From Mesorhizobium sp. GbtcB19 (lineage in GTDB: Bacteria > Pseudomonadota > Alphaproteobacteria > Rhizobiales > Rhizobiaceae), in contig NZ_JAGXJY010000002.1 in assembly GCF_019091085.1 (NCBI RefSeq), positions 469,683-533,682 of the forward strand: DNA of 64,000 nt. The letters run 5' to 3'. Below the pieces are notes generated by a model, which worked only from the letters and a program-made list of their open reading frames with translations, made no database searches and was not told the origin of the DNA. The position numbers were made by a program, and so were the translations under genes. This document shows positions 52,659-61,361 of the stretch, piece after piece. Each line of letters opens with the position of its first letter. Within the stretch, counting starts at the first letter, position 1.

Positions 52659-53376
52659 GGTCGATAGAACTCCCTGGTTTTCGGGCGGCATGGACGGTTT
52701 GGATACCGTCGCCGCCGGCGATGATGGCCGTTGACGCCAGCCCGATGAAAAGACCGTGCTCGACGACGCCTGGAATGGCGAAGAGAGCATTCGAAAGCGC
52801 TCTTGTATCCGGAATGCGGCCAAAAGATGCATCGAGGATAAAGTGGCCGCCGTCTGTAACAAATGGCTGGCCGCCCGTCATCCTCAATGTAACCGGGCCG
52901 GAAAGGCCGAGGCCGGCAGCGGCTGCGCCGATCGCGATCTCGGTCGCGCGCAACCCGAATTTGTTGACCTCGATCGGCAGCGGGAAGCGGCCGAGCGCCT
53001 CGACCATCTTGGACTTGTCGGCGATCACGATCATGCGATCGGAGGCCGCTGCAACGATCTTTTCGCGCAGCAGCGCGCCGCCGCCGCCCTTGATCAGGGT
53101 CAGATCAGGATCGACCTCGTCGGCGCCGTCGATGGTGAGGTCGAGCTCGGGCGTCTCTTCCAGCGTCGACAGCGGCACGCCGAGCTCGCGGCAAAGTGCG
53201 GCGGTGCGTTCCGAGGTCGGCACGCCGATGACCTTGAGGCCGGTTGCGACCTTCTCGGCCAGCAGCCGCACGAACTCTTCAGCCGTGGTGCCGGTGCCGA
53301 TGCCGAGCCGCATGCCGTCGCCGACATGGGCAAGCGCTGCCCGCGCGGCTTCGACCTTCAACTGCCTTGCATCCAT
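52645..53376 (-). CDS. rpiA: Ribose-5-phosphate isomerase A
   Basis: 243 residues from ATG 53376. The phosphate-binding loop [15 protein letters not shown] is near residue 26, the catalytic acid/base region is [22 protein letters not shown] with the active-site Asp pair, and [11 protein letters not shown] closes the domain. It interconverts ribose-5-phosphate and ribulose-5-phosphate in the pentose phosphate pathway. It is divergent from gph and overlaps the DUF2059 gene. Confidence 0.96.
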   Translation of the reverse strand: MDARQLKVEAARAALAHVGDGMRLGIGTGTTAEEFVRLLAEKVATGLKVIGVPTSERTAALCRELGVPLSTLEETPELDLTIDGADEVDPDLTLIKGGGGALLREKIVAAASDRMIVIADKSKMVEALGRFPLPIEVNKFGLRATEIAIGAAAAGLGLSGPVTLRMTGGQPFVTDGGHFILDASFGRIPDTRALSNALFAIPGVVEHGLFIGLASTAIIAGGDGIQTVHAARKPGSSIDHDVA

Positions 53377-53535
53377 GCGGAGCCTCGATTTCGCCGGTTT
53401 CGCGCGCCTCCTAGCATTTTTGCCTGTCCCGTCAAAGGCCATCGAAAGGCTCGGCTGTGGACCGATCGAGGCTTCTTGCTTGAACCCGGCCCAGCCTGTA
53501 TCGGCTGCGGCAACTCAACCGTTGCAGGACTGCCC

Positions 53536-54216
53536 ATGACCCGCCCGATCATCGTGTTCGACCTCGACGGGACGCTGGTCGACACCGCGCCTGACCTTCT
53601 CGACAGCCTCAATCACAGCCTTGCGGCGAGCGATCTCGCCGCCGTCGACGAAGCCGGCTTCAGGCGCTTCGTCGGCCATGGCGGTCGCGTCATGATCGAG
53701 CGCGCGCATGCCGCGCAAAACAAGGCACTGGTGGCCGAAGAGCACGATCGGCTGCTGAACCTGTTCCTCGACCACTACACGCTGAACATTCCCGGCAAGT
53801 CGCGCCCCTATCCCGGCGTCATCGCCGCGCTCGACCGCTTTCAGGCCGCCGGCTACCTGATGGCGGTCTGCACCAACAAATACGAAGCCAATTCCGTGGC
53901 CCTCATCGGCGCTCTAGGCCTGTCGCAATATTTTGCCGCGATCTGCGGCCAGGACACTTTTGCGTTCCGCAAGCCCGACCCGCGCCACCTCACCGAGACG
54001 ATCCGGCTGGCCGGCGGCGATCCGGAAAGCGCTTTGATGGTCGGCGATTCGCAGACCGACATCGACACCGCCAAGGCGGCCGGCATTCCGGTGGTCGCGG
54101 TCGATTTCGGTTACACCGACCGCCATGTGCGCGAATTCGAGCCGACCCTGGTGATCTCGCATTTCGACACGCTGACGCCGGACCTCGCCGAGCGGCTGAT
54201 CGCGGCGGCGCGCTGA
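53536..54216 (+). CDS. gph: Phosphoglycolate phosphatase
   Basis: 226 residues from ATG 53536 (a longer frame, from 52756, overlaps rpiA on the other strand and is rejected). HAD-fold: motif I FDLDGTLVDTAPDL with D9/D11, a Thr in CTNKYE for motif II, a Lys in FRKPDPRHL for motif III and GDSQTDIDTAKAA for motif IV. It removes 2-phosphoglycolate made during DNA repair or by Rubisco. Pairing with rpiA is common in rhizobia. Confidence 0.92.
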   Translation: MTRPIIVFDLDGTLVDTAPDLLDSLNHSLAASDLAAVDEAGFRRFVGHGGRVMIERAHAAQNKALVAEEHDRLLNLFLDHYTLNIPGKSRPYPGVIAALDRFQAAGYLMAVCTNKYEANSVALIGALGLSQYFAAICGQDTFAFRKPDPRHLTETIRLAGGDPESALMVGDSQTDIDTAKAAGIPVVAVDFGYTDRHVREFEPTLVISHFDTLTPDLAERLIAAAR

Positions 54217-54283
54217 GCCGGCGCCAAATCGCGCCGACAGAAAATCTGCGAAATCAAACGCGGAATAACCTCGGCACATCGCC

Positions 54284-54312
54284 TTGACTTCGCGCACCCG
54301 CCTACCTTATAT
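54284..54312 (+). promoter_or_regulatory. Promoter of tRNA-Val
   Basis: TTGACT (54284-54289) and TTATAT (54307-54312) are spaced by 17 bp and lie 31 bp before the tRNA, an excellent housekeeping sigma promoter. Confidence 0.75.
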
Positions 54313-54343
54313 CGCGGCTCGCTTCGGCCTTCGGGCCCAAGGC

Positions 54344-54418
54344 GGGCGATTAGCTCAGCGGGAGAGCACACCCTTCACACGGGTGGGGTCGCAGGTTCAA
54401 TCCCTGCATCGCCCACCA
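54344..54418 (+). tRNA. tRNA-Val (anticodon CAC)
   Basis: GGGCGAT pairs with ATCGCCC in the acceptor arm; the anticodon loop TTCACAC gives CAC; T arm GGTTCAATCC; the CCA end is encoded. Confidence 0.96.
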
Positions 54419-54507
54419 TCCAACTTCCTGAATATGTTGGATGATCCAGCCGCCCAAGCACTGAAGCATCGCTGCATATGTGGTTGAGCACAGACGCAAA
54501 CCGCGTG

Positions 54508-54678
54508 CTAAATCAGCCCCCGTCTCACATTCATGCGCGTCACCGCCGTCACCAGGATGGCCCCAGTCATGAAATAGAGCGTGGCGATGATGTGGCCTTG
54601 GTGGAAGTGCAGCCCGGCAAACAAAAGGGCCGTGACCACGGCAAGGAAGGCGATGACGCGCGAGAATGCATCGGGCAT
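54508..54678 (-). CDS. Small membrane protein of unknown function
   Basis: 56 residues from ATG 54678, with AAGG 7 nt upstream. Two hydrophobic segments (IAFLAVVTALLFAGLHF and IIATLYFMTGAILVTAV) are joined by a short polar turn with H-F-H-Q-G-H, and the C-terminus is basic. No family recognised. It may be a small accessory membrane protein; it stands between tRNA-Val and the MBL hydrolase. Confidence 0.55.
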   Translation of the reverse strand: MPDAFSRVIAFLAVVTALLFAGLHFHQGHIIATLYFMTGAILVTAVTRMNVRRGLI

Positions 54679-54785
54679 GGGGCGACCTTGTGCAATGTGT
54701 TGACCGGCCGCCCTCATTCAGCCGATCGCTGCATAGATCGGTTTCCGATTTTTCGCAATCGGCCCGATGGCGAAGTCCGCGCTTC

Positions 54786-56309
54786 TCAGACCAGGTCCAC
54801 CTCGACCCACAGCCCGCCCGGCCCCCGGGCCGCATCGCGCGGCACGCTGCGCACCGCCTGGATCGAACCCGACGGGGCGGCGAAGGCCGGCTTCCCGTTC
54901 TTGTCGGCCAGCCATGGATCGTCGGCACGGATGACGCGGCCCTTGGTCTTCGTCTCGAGCGCCGTCAGGATACCGTCATAAGGCATCTCGCCCCAATGCA
55001 CTTTCACCGCGTCGACCTTGTTGGTCGGGATGAACGCCGACAAATCGGCGCTCGTCAGCAGATCGAAACCCTGTTTCTGCGGCGTGGCGTTCTGACTGCC
55101 GTGATGGGCGACCTTGAGATAGACGGTGCGCGCCAGAAGATCGGCCGAGGTGACGGTACCCTGCCCCACCGGCCATTTCAGGTCCTTCCAGCTCAGCCAG
55201 TTGCCGATCTGGGCGTCGCCCGGAAACAGGAACACCCGGCCGCTGTCGATGAATTCGAAGGCAAGCACCAGGCTGGTGTTGTTGACGCCGCGGTCGAGCT
55301 GCAGCGCAAGGTCGGCGGCGATCCCCATCCAGTCGGCGTCGATGCGCCGCCAGGACTGGTCGCGGTCTTCCATCGCGGCCGCTGCCGACACCGGTCCCGC
55401 ATAATGCTTACGCACATAGGCGCCGACATCGATGGCCGGGTCGCTGCCCTTGTCGCCGTTCAGCGCCGCGGAAAGCGGCGTGCCGACATTGCGTTCGAAC
55501 GGGCTGAGCTCGTCGACATAACCGGTGTCGGCCGCCTCGTTCATCTTGAGGCCGCTCGCCAGCGCCCGCGCGAACGGGCCGCCGCTGGCCAGCGGGAACA
55601 TCTCGCTCGCCTTCTCCTCCAGCCGCAGCGCCGCCTTGTCGCGCGGCGGGCCGAGCACATAGATGCGAAGGTTGGGCAGCGCGTCGATCGACACCGGCGG
55701 CCCGCCGGGCTCGAAATAGGTCGGCGACGGCTTTTGCGAAAGCTTGGCCGCCGCGTCGCGCGCCGAGCGCACCCGCTCGCCGGCGGCGCCGAACTGGAAG
55801 CCGAGCACGGATTGCAGGCCGTCACGGACACCGGCCATGTAGGAGCTCAGCCCCTGCATTCCGTCTAGCTTCTGCCCCACGCCCTGCAGCGCCGAGAGCG
55901 CCTGGCCCTTGAACTTGTCCAGTTCCGTGGCCTCAGCGTCGGCGGGATTTTCGGTCCACGCCATCCAGACATCGCCAACGACAAAATCCTTGAAAAGGTC
56001 CTTGGCGGTCAGAAAGCCGGAGACATGGTCCCAATGTTCGTGCGTGACGACGAGAATATCGATCTTGCCGCCGGTCTCCTTCTTCAGGTCGGCGACAATG
56101 TCGGCGACCAGCGCCGGGCCGCCCGTGATCGAAACATGGACGCCGCAATCGATCAGCATGCGGAACGCCTTACCATCCGGCTGCTTGAACGTAAGCAAAT
56201 GGCAATCGCCGATGCCCTGGCAGTAGTGCCGCACGGTGAAGCCCGCTGCCGGCGCCGCAGCGGCGGCCGCTTTTGCCGGCCTTGTCCTCGTCGCTGGCTT
56301 CTTAGACAT
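54786..56309 (-). CDS. ComEC-like metallo-beta-lactamase-fold hydrolase coupled to the dual protease
   Basis: 507 residues from ATG 56309. No signal peptide (the basic, Ala-rich N-terminus MSKKPATRTRPAKAAAA is a soluble tail), so it is cytosolic. The metal-binding motif HEHWDH is in VVTHEHWDHVSGFL near residue 92; further ligands are in FLFPGDAQIGNW and VAHHGSQNATPQ, all typical of the ComEC/Rec2 hydrolase class, which degrades DNA or nucleotides. Some 150 residues between these motifs, rich in helix, form an insertion. The start codon ATGTCTAA overlaps the stop of the dual-protease gene by 8 nt, so translation is coupled. Confidence 0.85.
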   Translation of the reverse strand: MSKKPATRTRPAKAAAAAAPAAGFTVRHYCQGIGDCHLLTFKQPDGKAFRMLIDCGVHVSITGGPALVADIVADLKKETGGKIDILVVTHEHWDHVSGFLTAKDLFKDFVVGDVWMAWTENPADAEATELDKFKGQALSALQGVGQKLDGMQGLSSYMAGVRDGLQSVLGFQFGAAGERVRSARDAAAKLSQKPSPTYFEPGGPPVSIDALPNLRIYVLGPPRDKAALRLEEKASEMFPLASGGPFARALASGLKMNEAADTGYVDELSPFERNVGTPLSAALNGDKGSDPAIDVGAYVRKHYAGPVSAAAAMEDRDQSWRRIDADWMGIAADLALQLDRGVNNTSLVLAFEFIDSGRVFLFPGDAQIGNWLSWKDLKWPVGQGTVTSADLLARTVYLKVAHHGSQNATPQKQGFDLLTSADLSAFIPTNKVDAVKVHWGEMPYDGILTALETKTKGRVIRADDPWLADKNGKPAFAAPSGSIQAVRSVPRDAARGPGGLWVEVDLV

Positions 56310-59300
56310 GGTCGTCGTCTCCGTCGCTGGCGTGCAGCAAGGCAAAGGGCTCCGACACTTCGCCGCCGAAATAGAGCGCCCTGAGCGGCGACAGATAATT
56401 CGCCGCCATCGTGCCGGCCTGCCGCTTCTGCCGGTCGGCGCTGCCGGTGTTCTTGATGATCGAGTAGCGGATCTCCTCAAAGCCCTCGCGCGGGTCGATG
56501 ATGATCGTGGCGCCGCCGCGGAACCAGAAGAAGCCGTCGCCCTTGTTCATGCCTTGCGGCATCGGCGTGCCATCGAATGCGATGGGAATGCGCTGCTGGA
56601 TGACGGCGATGACCTCGACGCGGAACGAGCCGTCCGGCTCGACGCGGCGCGTCGGGCGCACGCTGTAGATGTCGAAGGTCGTCTCGCCCTTCTTCGGCGC
56701 ATGCATGACCGTGCCGTCCTCATTGTAGCGCGGCAGATCGGGCAGCAGGCCGAATTGCTTGTAAAGGTCCGGCCTGGAGGCGAAGGTCTTGTGCATCGCC
56801 TTCCACAGCGTGTAGCGGTTCTTGTCGTTGAGCGCGAAGATCTCGGCCCGCTTGAGTTTCTGGTTCCAGCCGAGATCGATCTTGCCGAGCAATCCCTTCA
56901 GCCAGTCCGGCGACGGATCCAGCGGCGCGCTCCAGGCGAGCGTCTCTTCCGAGATGGTGCGAACGTCGCGCGGCAACAGCTTCCATTTGCGGAACGATTC
57001 CAGGAAGGCCAGGCGGTAGTGGAGCGGGTCGTCAGGATAGGCATCGCGGTCGGCGGTGATCAGCGCGCGCAGATATTCGCCGAAGGTGATGTCGACGGCC
57101 GGGCAATAGTCGAGCGCGCGGATGCACATGGTCAGCATCTGCCTGGCGGTCTTGGCGACCTCGTCGGTCAGCCGCTCGACCAGGCTCGGATGCAAGGTTC
57201 CCGCCGGCAGGATGCCCGAGCCGCCGGTGGCAAGCTGGATCAGGTCGTCGGTCCGCCGGTCGGCGATCGCCAAGAAGGCCTGATAGACCGCGAAGACCAG
57301 GATCGAGCCGCGGTCATGGGCCTCGAAGGTCTTGTCGTAGTCGAGATCGGCCATGCCGGCACCGGCATATTCGCGCAACGGCCCGGCCCTGCCGCTGCCC
57401 TCGCCGAACTGCTTGGCGATGCCGGAAAGCAGCGATGCGGCCGACAATTCGCCCCTTGCCTTGCCGATTTCGAAGCTGACCAGCTCCTTCAGCGTAAAAT
57501 GCTGGAACAGCGCGACGATATCGGCAAAGGCCTCGTGGAAGGCAGGCACGTCCGGGTTGGACGCTTCCTGGAAGCGGCGATGCAGGCCGTCGAGCAGCGC
57601 ATGCGACATCTCATGCGCGACGATGTCGCTGGACAGGCACGAAAACACCGTCGTTCCGGGCGTGGTGACGTCGCCCTCGTTGCTGGTCGCCGGGAAATAG
57701 CCGAACAGCAGCGCCTTCTTTTCCGGGCTGTAATAGGCATTCTCGGCGCGCAGCGCATGCGGGTAGATACGCAGGCGCGGCACATAATGCGCCTTCACCG
57801 TCATGTCGCCGCTACGGCCGGGAGCCTCGGCGTAATGCGGCGCCCACAATGCCCGCCGGCCAAGCGCGCGCTCGAAATGGCCGATCGTGGTCATGGCGAC
57901 CGCGTAGACCATCTGCTGGTGGAATTTCGGATTGCCTTCCGAAGGCGGCAGCCCGTCCTGTGCCAGAAGCACTTTGTCGTTGAGGTCGACCGGGTCGTAG
58001 ACTCGGTCGGATGCGGGGTCGACATCGACCACTTCAAGATATTCGCCGATCGGGCCGGGCAGCAACGGCCGGTCGGTCGCCGGCTCGTCGTCCCACGGCA
58101 CGGACAGCGTCGCCTGATAGACCGAGACCGAGTCCAGCCGTTTGGCGACCGACGGGTCGAGCGCATAGATGCGCAGGCGCCGTTGCGGCGGCGGCAGCGG
58201 CCGCGGCTTGCGCCTGATGGCCGGCGCGGGGCTGACAACCGGCGCGGGGGCGGTTGCGATGGCGCCCGGCCGCCCGAGCAAACCTTCCAGAAAGGCCTTG
58301 AGCGGCTTCGACGGATTGCCCTGGTCGAGCGCCGCTTCGAGGTAGCGGTTGCGGGCCGCGGCCGAAACATTGTCCGGATCGCCGTCCGGGTCGGCGATCG
58401 CCTGTTCTATGGCAACCGTGTGCTGCGCCATCTGCGTCAATTCCAGCGCAAACATCATCCGTTGCCGCGATATCGCGGGGGTCGGCGCCGCCAACGAATT
58501 GCCGCCGGTCAACAGGTCCAGCCAACTCCATGTGTAGGTGGCCGGTGCGAGCTTGGTCAGGCTTGCCGCCGCTGGCGGCGGGAAATCCAGCGCGTCGAGA
58601 GCACGCAGCACACCCTGCCCGATCTTCTCCTTTGTCTCGGCCGCATTCATTTTGGCCGTCGATTTCAGGGCCTTGGTGAACAACGCCTTGCGCACCGCCT
58701 CGATGCGCATCCACGGCTGAGGATAGTTCTTCACCACGTCCCAATGCTCGGCCAGCCAGAGTGCGGCGGCTGCGGCCACCTGCGGGGTCGCGGCCGACGT
58801 GCCGCTGCCGTCCATGTCGACGACCTTGCGGCAATCGATCTCGGCCCAGGGCACGTTCGGTGTAAAGGCTCCCAGCGCCGTGGCCATCTTCGAGGGCGGC
58901 CCGTAATTGCCTTGCATGGTGCCGAGACTAAGCCCGGCATAGGCTCGCCCGTCACCCATCACGCCGCAGGCGGCCAGCACCCGGTTGTAACGCGCGGGGT
59001 AGACGATGCTGCTCGGCGTCAGGGTAAAATTGTTGCCCGCCGCGGTGGCCATGACCACGCCGTGCTCATAGGCAAGGTTGACGGCGTCGACCAGCGCCTG
59101 CGAGGCGAGACCGCCCATGCTCATCGACAACACCTGCGCGCCCTGCTGGCGCGCATAGTCGATGCCTTGCACCATGGTGCCGGTGGTCAGCCGCACCACC
59201 CAGTCGGCGATGCGCACCGGCAGGATTTTCGCCAGCGGCGCGCCGCCGACGAAATCGCTGAAGCCCGGCCAGTGTGGCGACGTGCCGTCGAGCTTGTTGC

Positions 59301-59979
59301 CGGCAAGCAGGCTGAGCGTGCCGGTGCCATGGCCGCGGTTGCTGGTCAGCGTGCCGGCCGGAGCATGGTCGGTCGCATTGTTCGGGCCGGTTCCATCGTC
59401 GACGAAGTTACGCTGTTGCGCCTTGAGAAGCGCGGACGGAAGCGTCTGGTGGCCGGGGTCGAAACCGGTGTCGAGATGGGCGATGGTGATGTTGGCCTGC
59501 TTGGCGCCCACCCTCTCGCGAGCGGCCTTGAACTGGCTGAAGTCCGGGGAGGCGTTCCAGGCGACCTTGCCCGATACCGTCGCTTGCCCACCGCTCGGGT
59601 CCTGATCGTCGAAAGTACATGCGGGAGCCGCGCTTGCCGCCATGCCGCGATCGCCGCCGCTGTCCTTGTAGTCCCACGACTGCAGTATATCGGGCTCGAT
59701 CGCGAGCACTTCGGCGCCCGCGGCCGCCAGCGCTGGGTTCTGCGCGACGACATCGTGGGCATGATCCCAGGGATTGTCCGAATCGGCGGCCTCTGCGGCC
59801 AGCCGCAGCCAGGTGGCGCCACGGTCCGCCGCCGCGGCCGGACTTCTACTGCCAGTGCCAGGCGGGAGGGAAAGAATAGGTTCGGCTTCGATCCCGCCGA
59901 TCCGGGGCGACCCGCCTCGCACCGACAACCCCGCGCCGTCGCCACGAACCTTTATAAGGAGTCCCTTCGCGGTTGCCAT
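56302..59979 (-). CDS. Bipartite protease: subtilisin-like serine peptidase fused to a thermolysin-like zinc peptidase
   Basis: 1225 residues from ATG 59979, with GGGGGGAGGG just upstream. No signal peptide or membrane helix. The first ~460 residues form a complete S8 domain: Asp 170 (IAHLDTGFDPGH), His 217 (NRGHGTG), the oxyanion Asn 316 (ATAAGNN) and Ser 395 (GSGTSAATPQ). A proline-rich linker at about 575-600 leads to a second enzyme: H789-E790-x-x-H793 (DIVAHEMSHALLDG), with E816 and D820 in FHEAFADIVAL, the geometry of thermolysin-like (M4/gluzincin) peptidases, followed by helical and C-terminal beta domains of about 350 residues with no recognised family. An uncleaved N-terminal ~150 residues may be a prodomain or recognition region. 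Fusion of both catalytic types in one chain is highly unusual. Confidence 0.85.
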   Translation of the reverse strand: MATAKGLLIKVRGDGAGLSVRGGSPRIGGIEAEPILSLPPGTGSRSPAAAADRGATWLRLAAEAADSDNPWDHAHDVVAQNPALAAAGAEVLAIEPDILQSWDYKDSGGDRGMAASAAPACTFDDQDPSGGQATVSGKVAWNASPDFSQFKAARERVGAKQANITIAHLDTGFDPGHQTLPSALLKAQQRNFVDDGTGPNNATDHAPAGTLTSNRGHGTGTLSLLAGNKLDGTSPHWPGFSDFVGGAPLAKILPVRIADWVVRLTTGTMVQGIDYARQQGAQVLSMSMGGLASQALVDAVNLAYEHGVVMATAAGNNFTLTPSSIVYPARYNRVLAACGVMGDGRAYAGLSLGTMQGNYGPPSKMATALGAFTPNVPWAEIDCRKVVDMDGSGTSAATPQVAAAAALWLAEHWDVVKNYPQPWMRIEAVRKALFTKALKSTAKMNAAETKEKIGQGVLRALDALDFPPPAAASLTKLAPATYTWSWLDLLTGGNSLAAPTPAISRQRMMFALELTQMAQHTVAIEQAIADPDGDPDNVSAAARNRYLEAALDQGNPSKPLKAFLEGLLGRPGAIATAPAPVVSPAPAIRRKPRPLPPPQRRLRIYALDPSVAKRLDSVSVYQATLSVPWDDEPATDRPLLPGPIGEYLEVVDVDPASDRVYDPVDLNDKVLLAQDGLPPSEGNPKFHQQMVYAVAMTTIGHFERALGRRALWAPHYAEAPGRSGDMTVKAHYVPRLRIYPHALRAENAYYSPEKKALLFGYFPATSNEGDVTTPGTTVFSCLSSDIVAHEMSHALLDGLHRRFQEASNPDVPAFHEAFADIVALFQHFTLKELVSFEIGKARGELSAASLLSGIAKQFGEGSGRAGPLREYAGAGMADLDYDKTFEAHDRGSILVFAVYQAFLAIADRRTDDLIQLATGGSGILPAGTLHPSLVERLTDEVAKTARQMLTMCIRALDYCPAVDITFGEYLRALITADRDAYPDDPLHYRLAFLESFRKWKLLPRDVRTISEETLAWSAPLDPSPDWLKGLLGKIDLGWNQKLKRAEIFALNDKNRYTLWKAMHKTFASRPDLYKQFGLLPDLPRYNEDGTVMHAPKKGETTFDIYSVRPTRRVEPDGSFRVEVIAVIQQRIPIAFDGTPMPQGMNKGDGFFWFRGGATIIIDPREGFEEIRYSIIKNTGSADRQKRQAGTMAANYLSPLRALYFGGEVSEPFALLHASDGDDDHV

Positions 59980-60526
59980 GGCGTGTCCCTCCCCCCAAAG
60001 GGAACCGTGGCGCCGACCGTTCGCTCCAGTCAAGCCAGGGTTCCAGCCATGCTTCGACCGGTCTCTTTGCCGACTAGGCAATCATGCCAAAGTCTTTCGA
60101 AGCAAAGATCGATCGAGGCATGAGCCACACATTGCTAAAATAACAATCGCTCCGCCCGATGCGTATATCTGTGAGCACCTTCACATACGCCAGACAGGGT
60201 TTGCGCGCAGATTGTTGCAACGGCGGCATCGACGGCGTGCACTGATCTACAGTGTCCGAAGACGGCTTCCGGACTGCAATGGATGCGGTTTCTCAAGAAG
60301 GAATTTTGATCACCTAGCCATTTTCAGATTTGCTGTCTGCGCGCATGGGGCACCTCCCACCCAAGCGCGCGGACGGCGTTCTCGAAGGATCGGCCCGTGC
60401 CCGCCAGTGCGCCCGGTCTCCTTACAGTTTGCCGGCTTATCCATTTTCGGCGCGACAGGAGTGACATCGGAACGTCCGTCACCCACCCGCCGAACTCGGT
60501 CAGCCACCGTAGAAGGAGACGACACT
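59980..60526. promoter_or_regulatory. Divergent control region between the dual protease and the Crp/Fnr gene
   Basis: About 550 nt without a supportable gene. It must hold the promoters of both divergent units. A TTGAT half-site appears at about 60306, but no full FNR-type TTGAT-N4-ATCAA palindrome; a short A/T-rich part lies at 60060-60160. Confidence 0.5.
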
Positions 60527-61267
60527 TTGATCGAGCACGCACTTATCCTACAATTTCCGCTCAACGAGAGGCGGAATCGTATCATGGCTACAAACGGCGC
60601 GGACGACAGGAACCTGCCGCGCCTGGCGCGCATTGATCCGCGCCAGTTCGACCTGCTGTTCGGCGGCTGCAAGCTGGAGCGCTATGCCGCCGGCCAGCAC
60701 CTGTTCGTCCAGGAGGATGCGTCGGACCGCATCTATGGCGTCATGAGCGGCACCGTCGAGATTTCGATCTACTCGCCGGGCGGGCAGAAGCTGGTGGCCA
60801 ATATCGAGCTGTCGCGCAGCCTTGTCGGTGAGATCGGAGCGCTGGACGGGCGTCCGCGCACGGCCACCGCCATCTGCCTCACGGCATGCGAGCTGGTTTC
60901 GCTGAGCCGCACGCAACTCTTTGACCGCATCGAGAAGAACCCGCCACTCGCGCGCGCGATGATCGAACTGCTGTGCGCGCGCCTGCGCTGGGTCAGTGGC
61001 GAGCTTGGCGACCAGGCCTTTTTCGGCATCGAGGCCCGGCTGGCGAAACGGCTGGTGTTCCTGAGCGGCGTCATGGCCGACTCCGCCGGCTGGATTCCGA
61101 TCTCGCAGTCGGAGCTCGGCGAATTCCTCGGCGCGACGCGCGAATCGGTCAACAAGACGCTCAACGACTGGCGCAACCGCCAGATGATCGCCATCAAGCG
61201 GGGCGGGCTGCGCATCACCAACGCCGCCGCGCTGAACCAGATCGCCGACTCTCAGGACGACGACTAG
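60527..61267 (+). CDS. Crp/Fnr-family transcriptional regulator
   Basis: 246 residues from TTG 60527 or 227 from ATG 60584. The TTG has a strong AAGGAG 8 nt upstream, whereas the ATG has only a weak site. The cyclic-nucleotide-like sensor domain (FGGCKLERYAAGQHLFVQED, then GEIGALDGRPRTATAIC) is followed by a winged helix-turn-helix (PISQSELGEFLGATRESVNKT). No clustered Cys as in FNR. It is divergent from the dual protease and convergent with the peroxidase, so it is the likely regulator of the patch; its ligand is unknown. Confidence 0.88.
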   Translation: MIEHALILQFPLNERRNRIMATNGADDRNLPRLARIDPRQFDLLFGGCKLERYAAGQHLFVQEDASDRIYGVMSGTVEISIYSPGGQKLVANIELSRSLVGEIGALDGRPRTATAICLTACELVSLSRTQLFDRIEKNPPLARAMIELLCARLRWVSGELGDQAFFGIEARLAKRLVFLSGVMADSAGWIPISQSELGEFLGATRESVNKTLNDWRNRQMIAIKRGGLRITNAAALNQIADSQDDD

Positions 61268-61316
61268 GCTCTGCGACTTCGCCGTAGCTTCCATTCGGAA
61301 CAGCGCTGAAAGAACG

Positions 61317-61350
61317 AAGCGGTTCGCCACGAAACGGCGAACCGCTTTTT
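61317..61350. terminator. Bidirectional terminator between the Crp/Fnr gene and the peroxidase
   Basis: A 12-bp stem AAGCGGTTCGCC / GGCGAACCGCTT with a 7-nt loop, followed by TTTTT. It ends the Crp/Fnr gene; the minus-strand peroxidase stops 12 nt beyond it. Confidence 0.9.
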
Positions 61351-61361
61351 AGCGCCTCTGA

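Noticed and set aside
52756-53535. Upstream extension of gph
   Set aside because: It would run antisense through all of rpiA; the HAD-fold N-terminus begins exactly at ATG 53536.
56236-60123. A 1295-codon plus-strand open frame opposite the dual protease
   Set aside because: It is the mirror of a long high-GC gene; it has no domain and its composition (very rich in Arg, Gly, Ala, His) is that of an antisense shadow. All catalytic motifs are on the minus strand.
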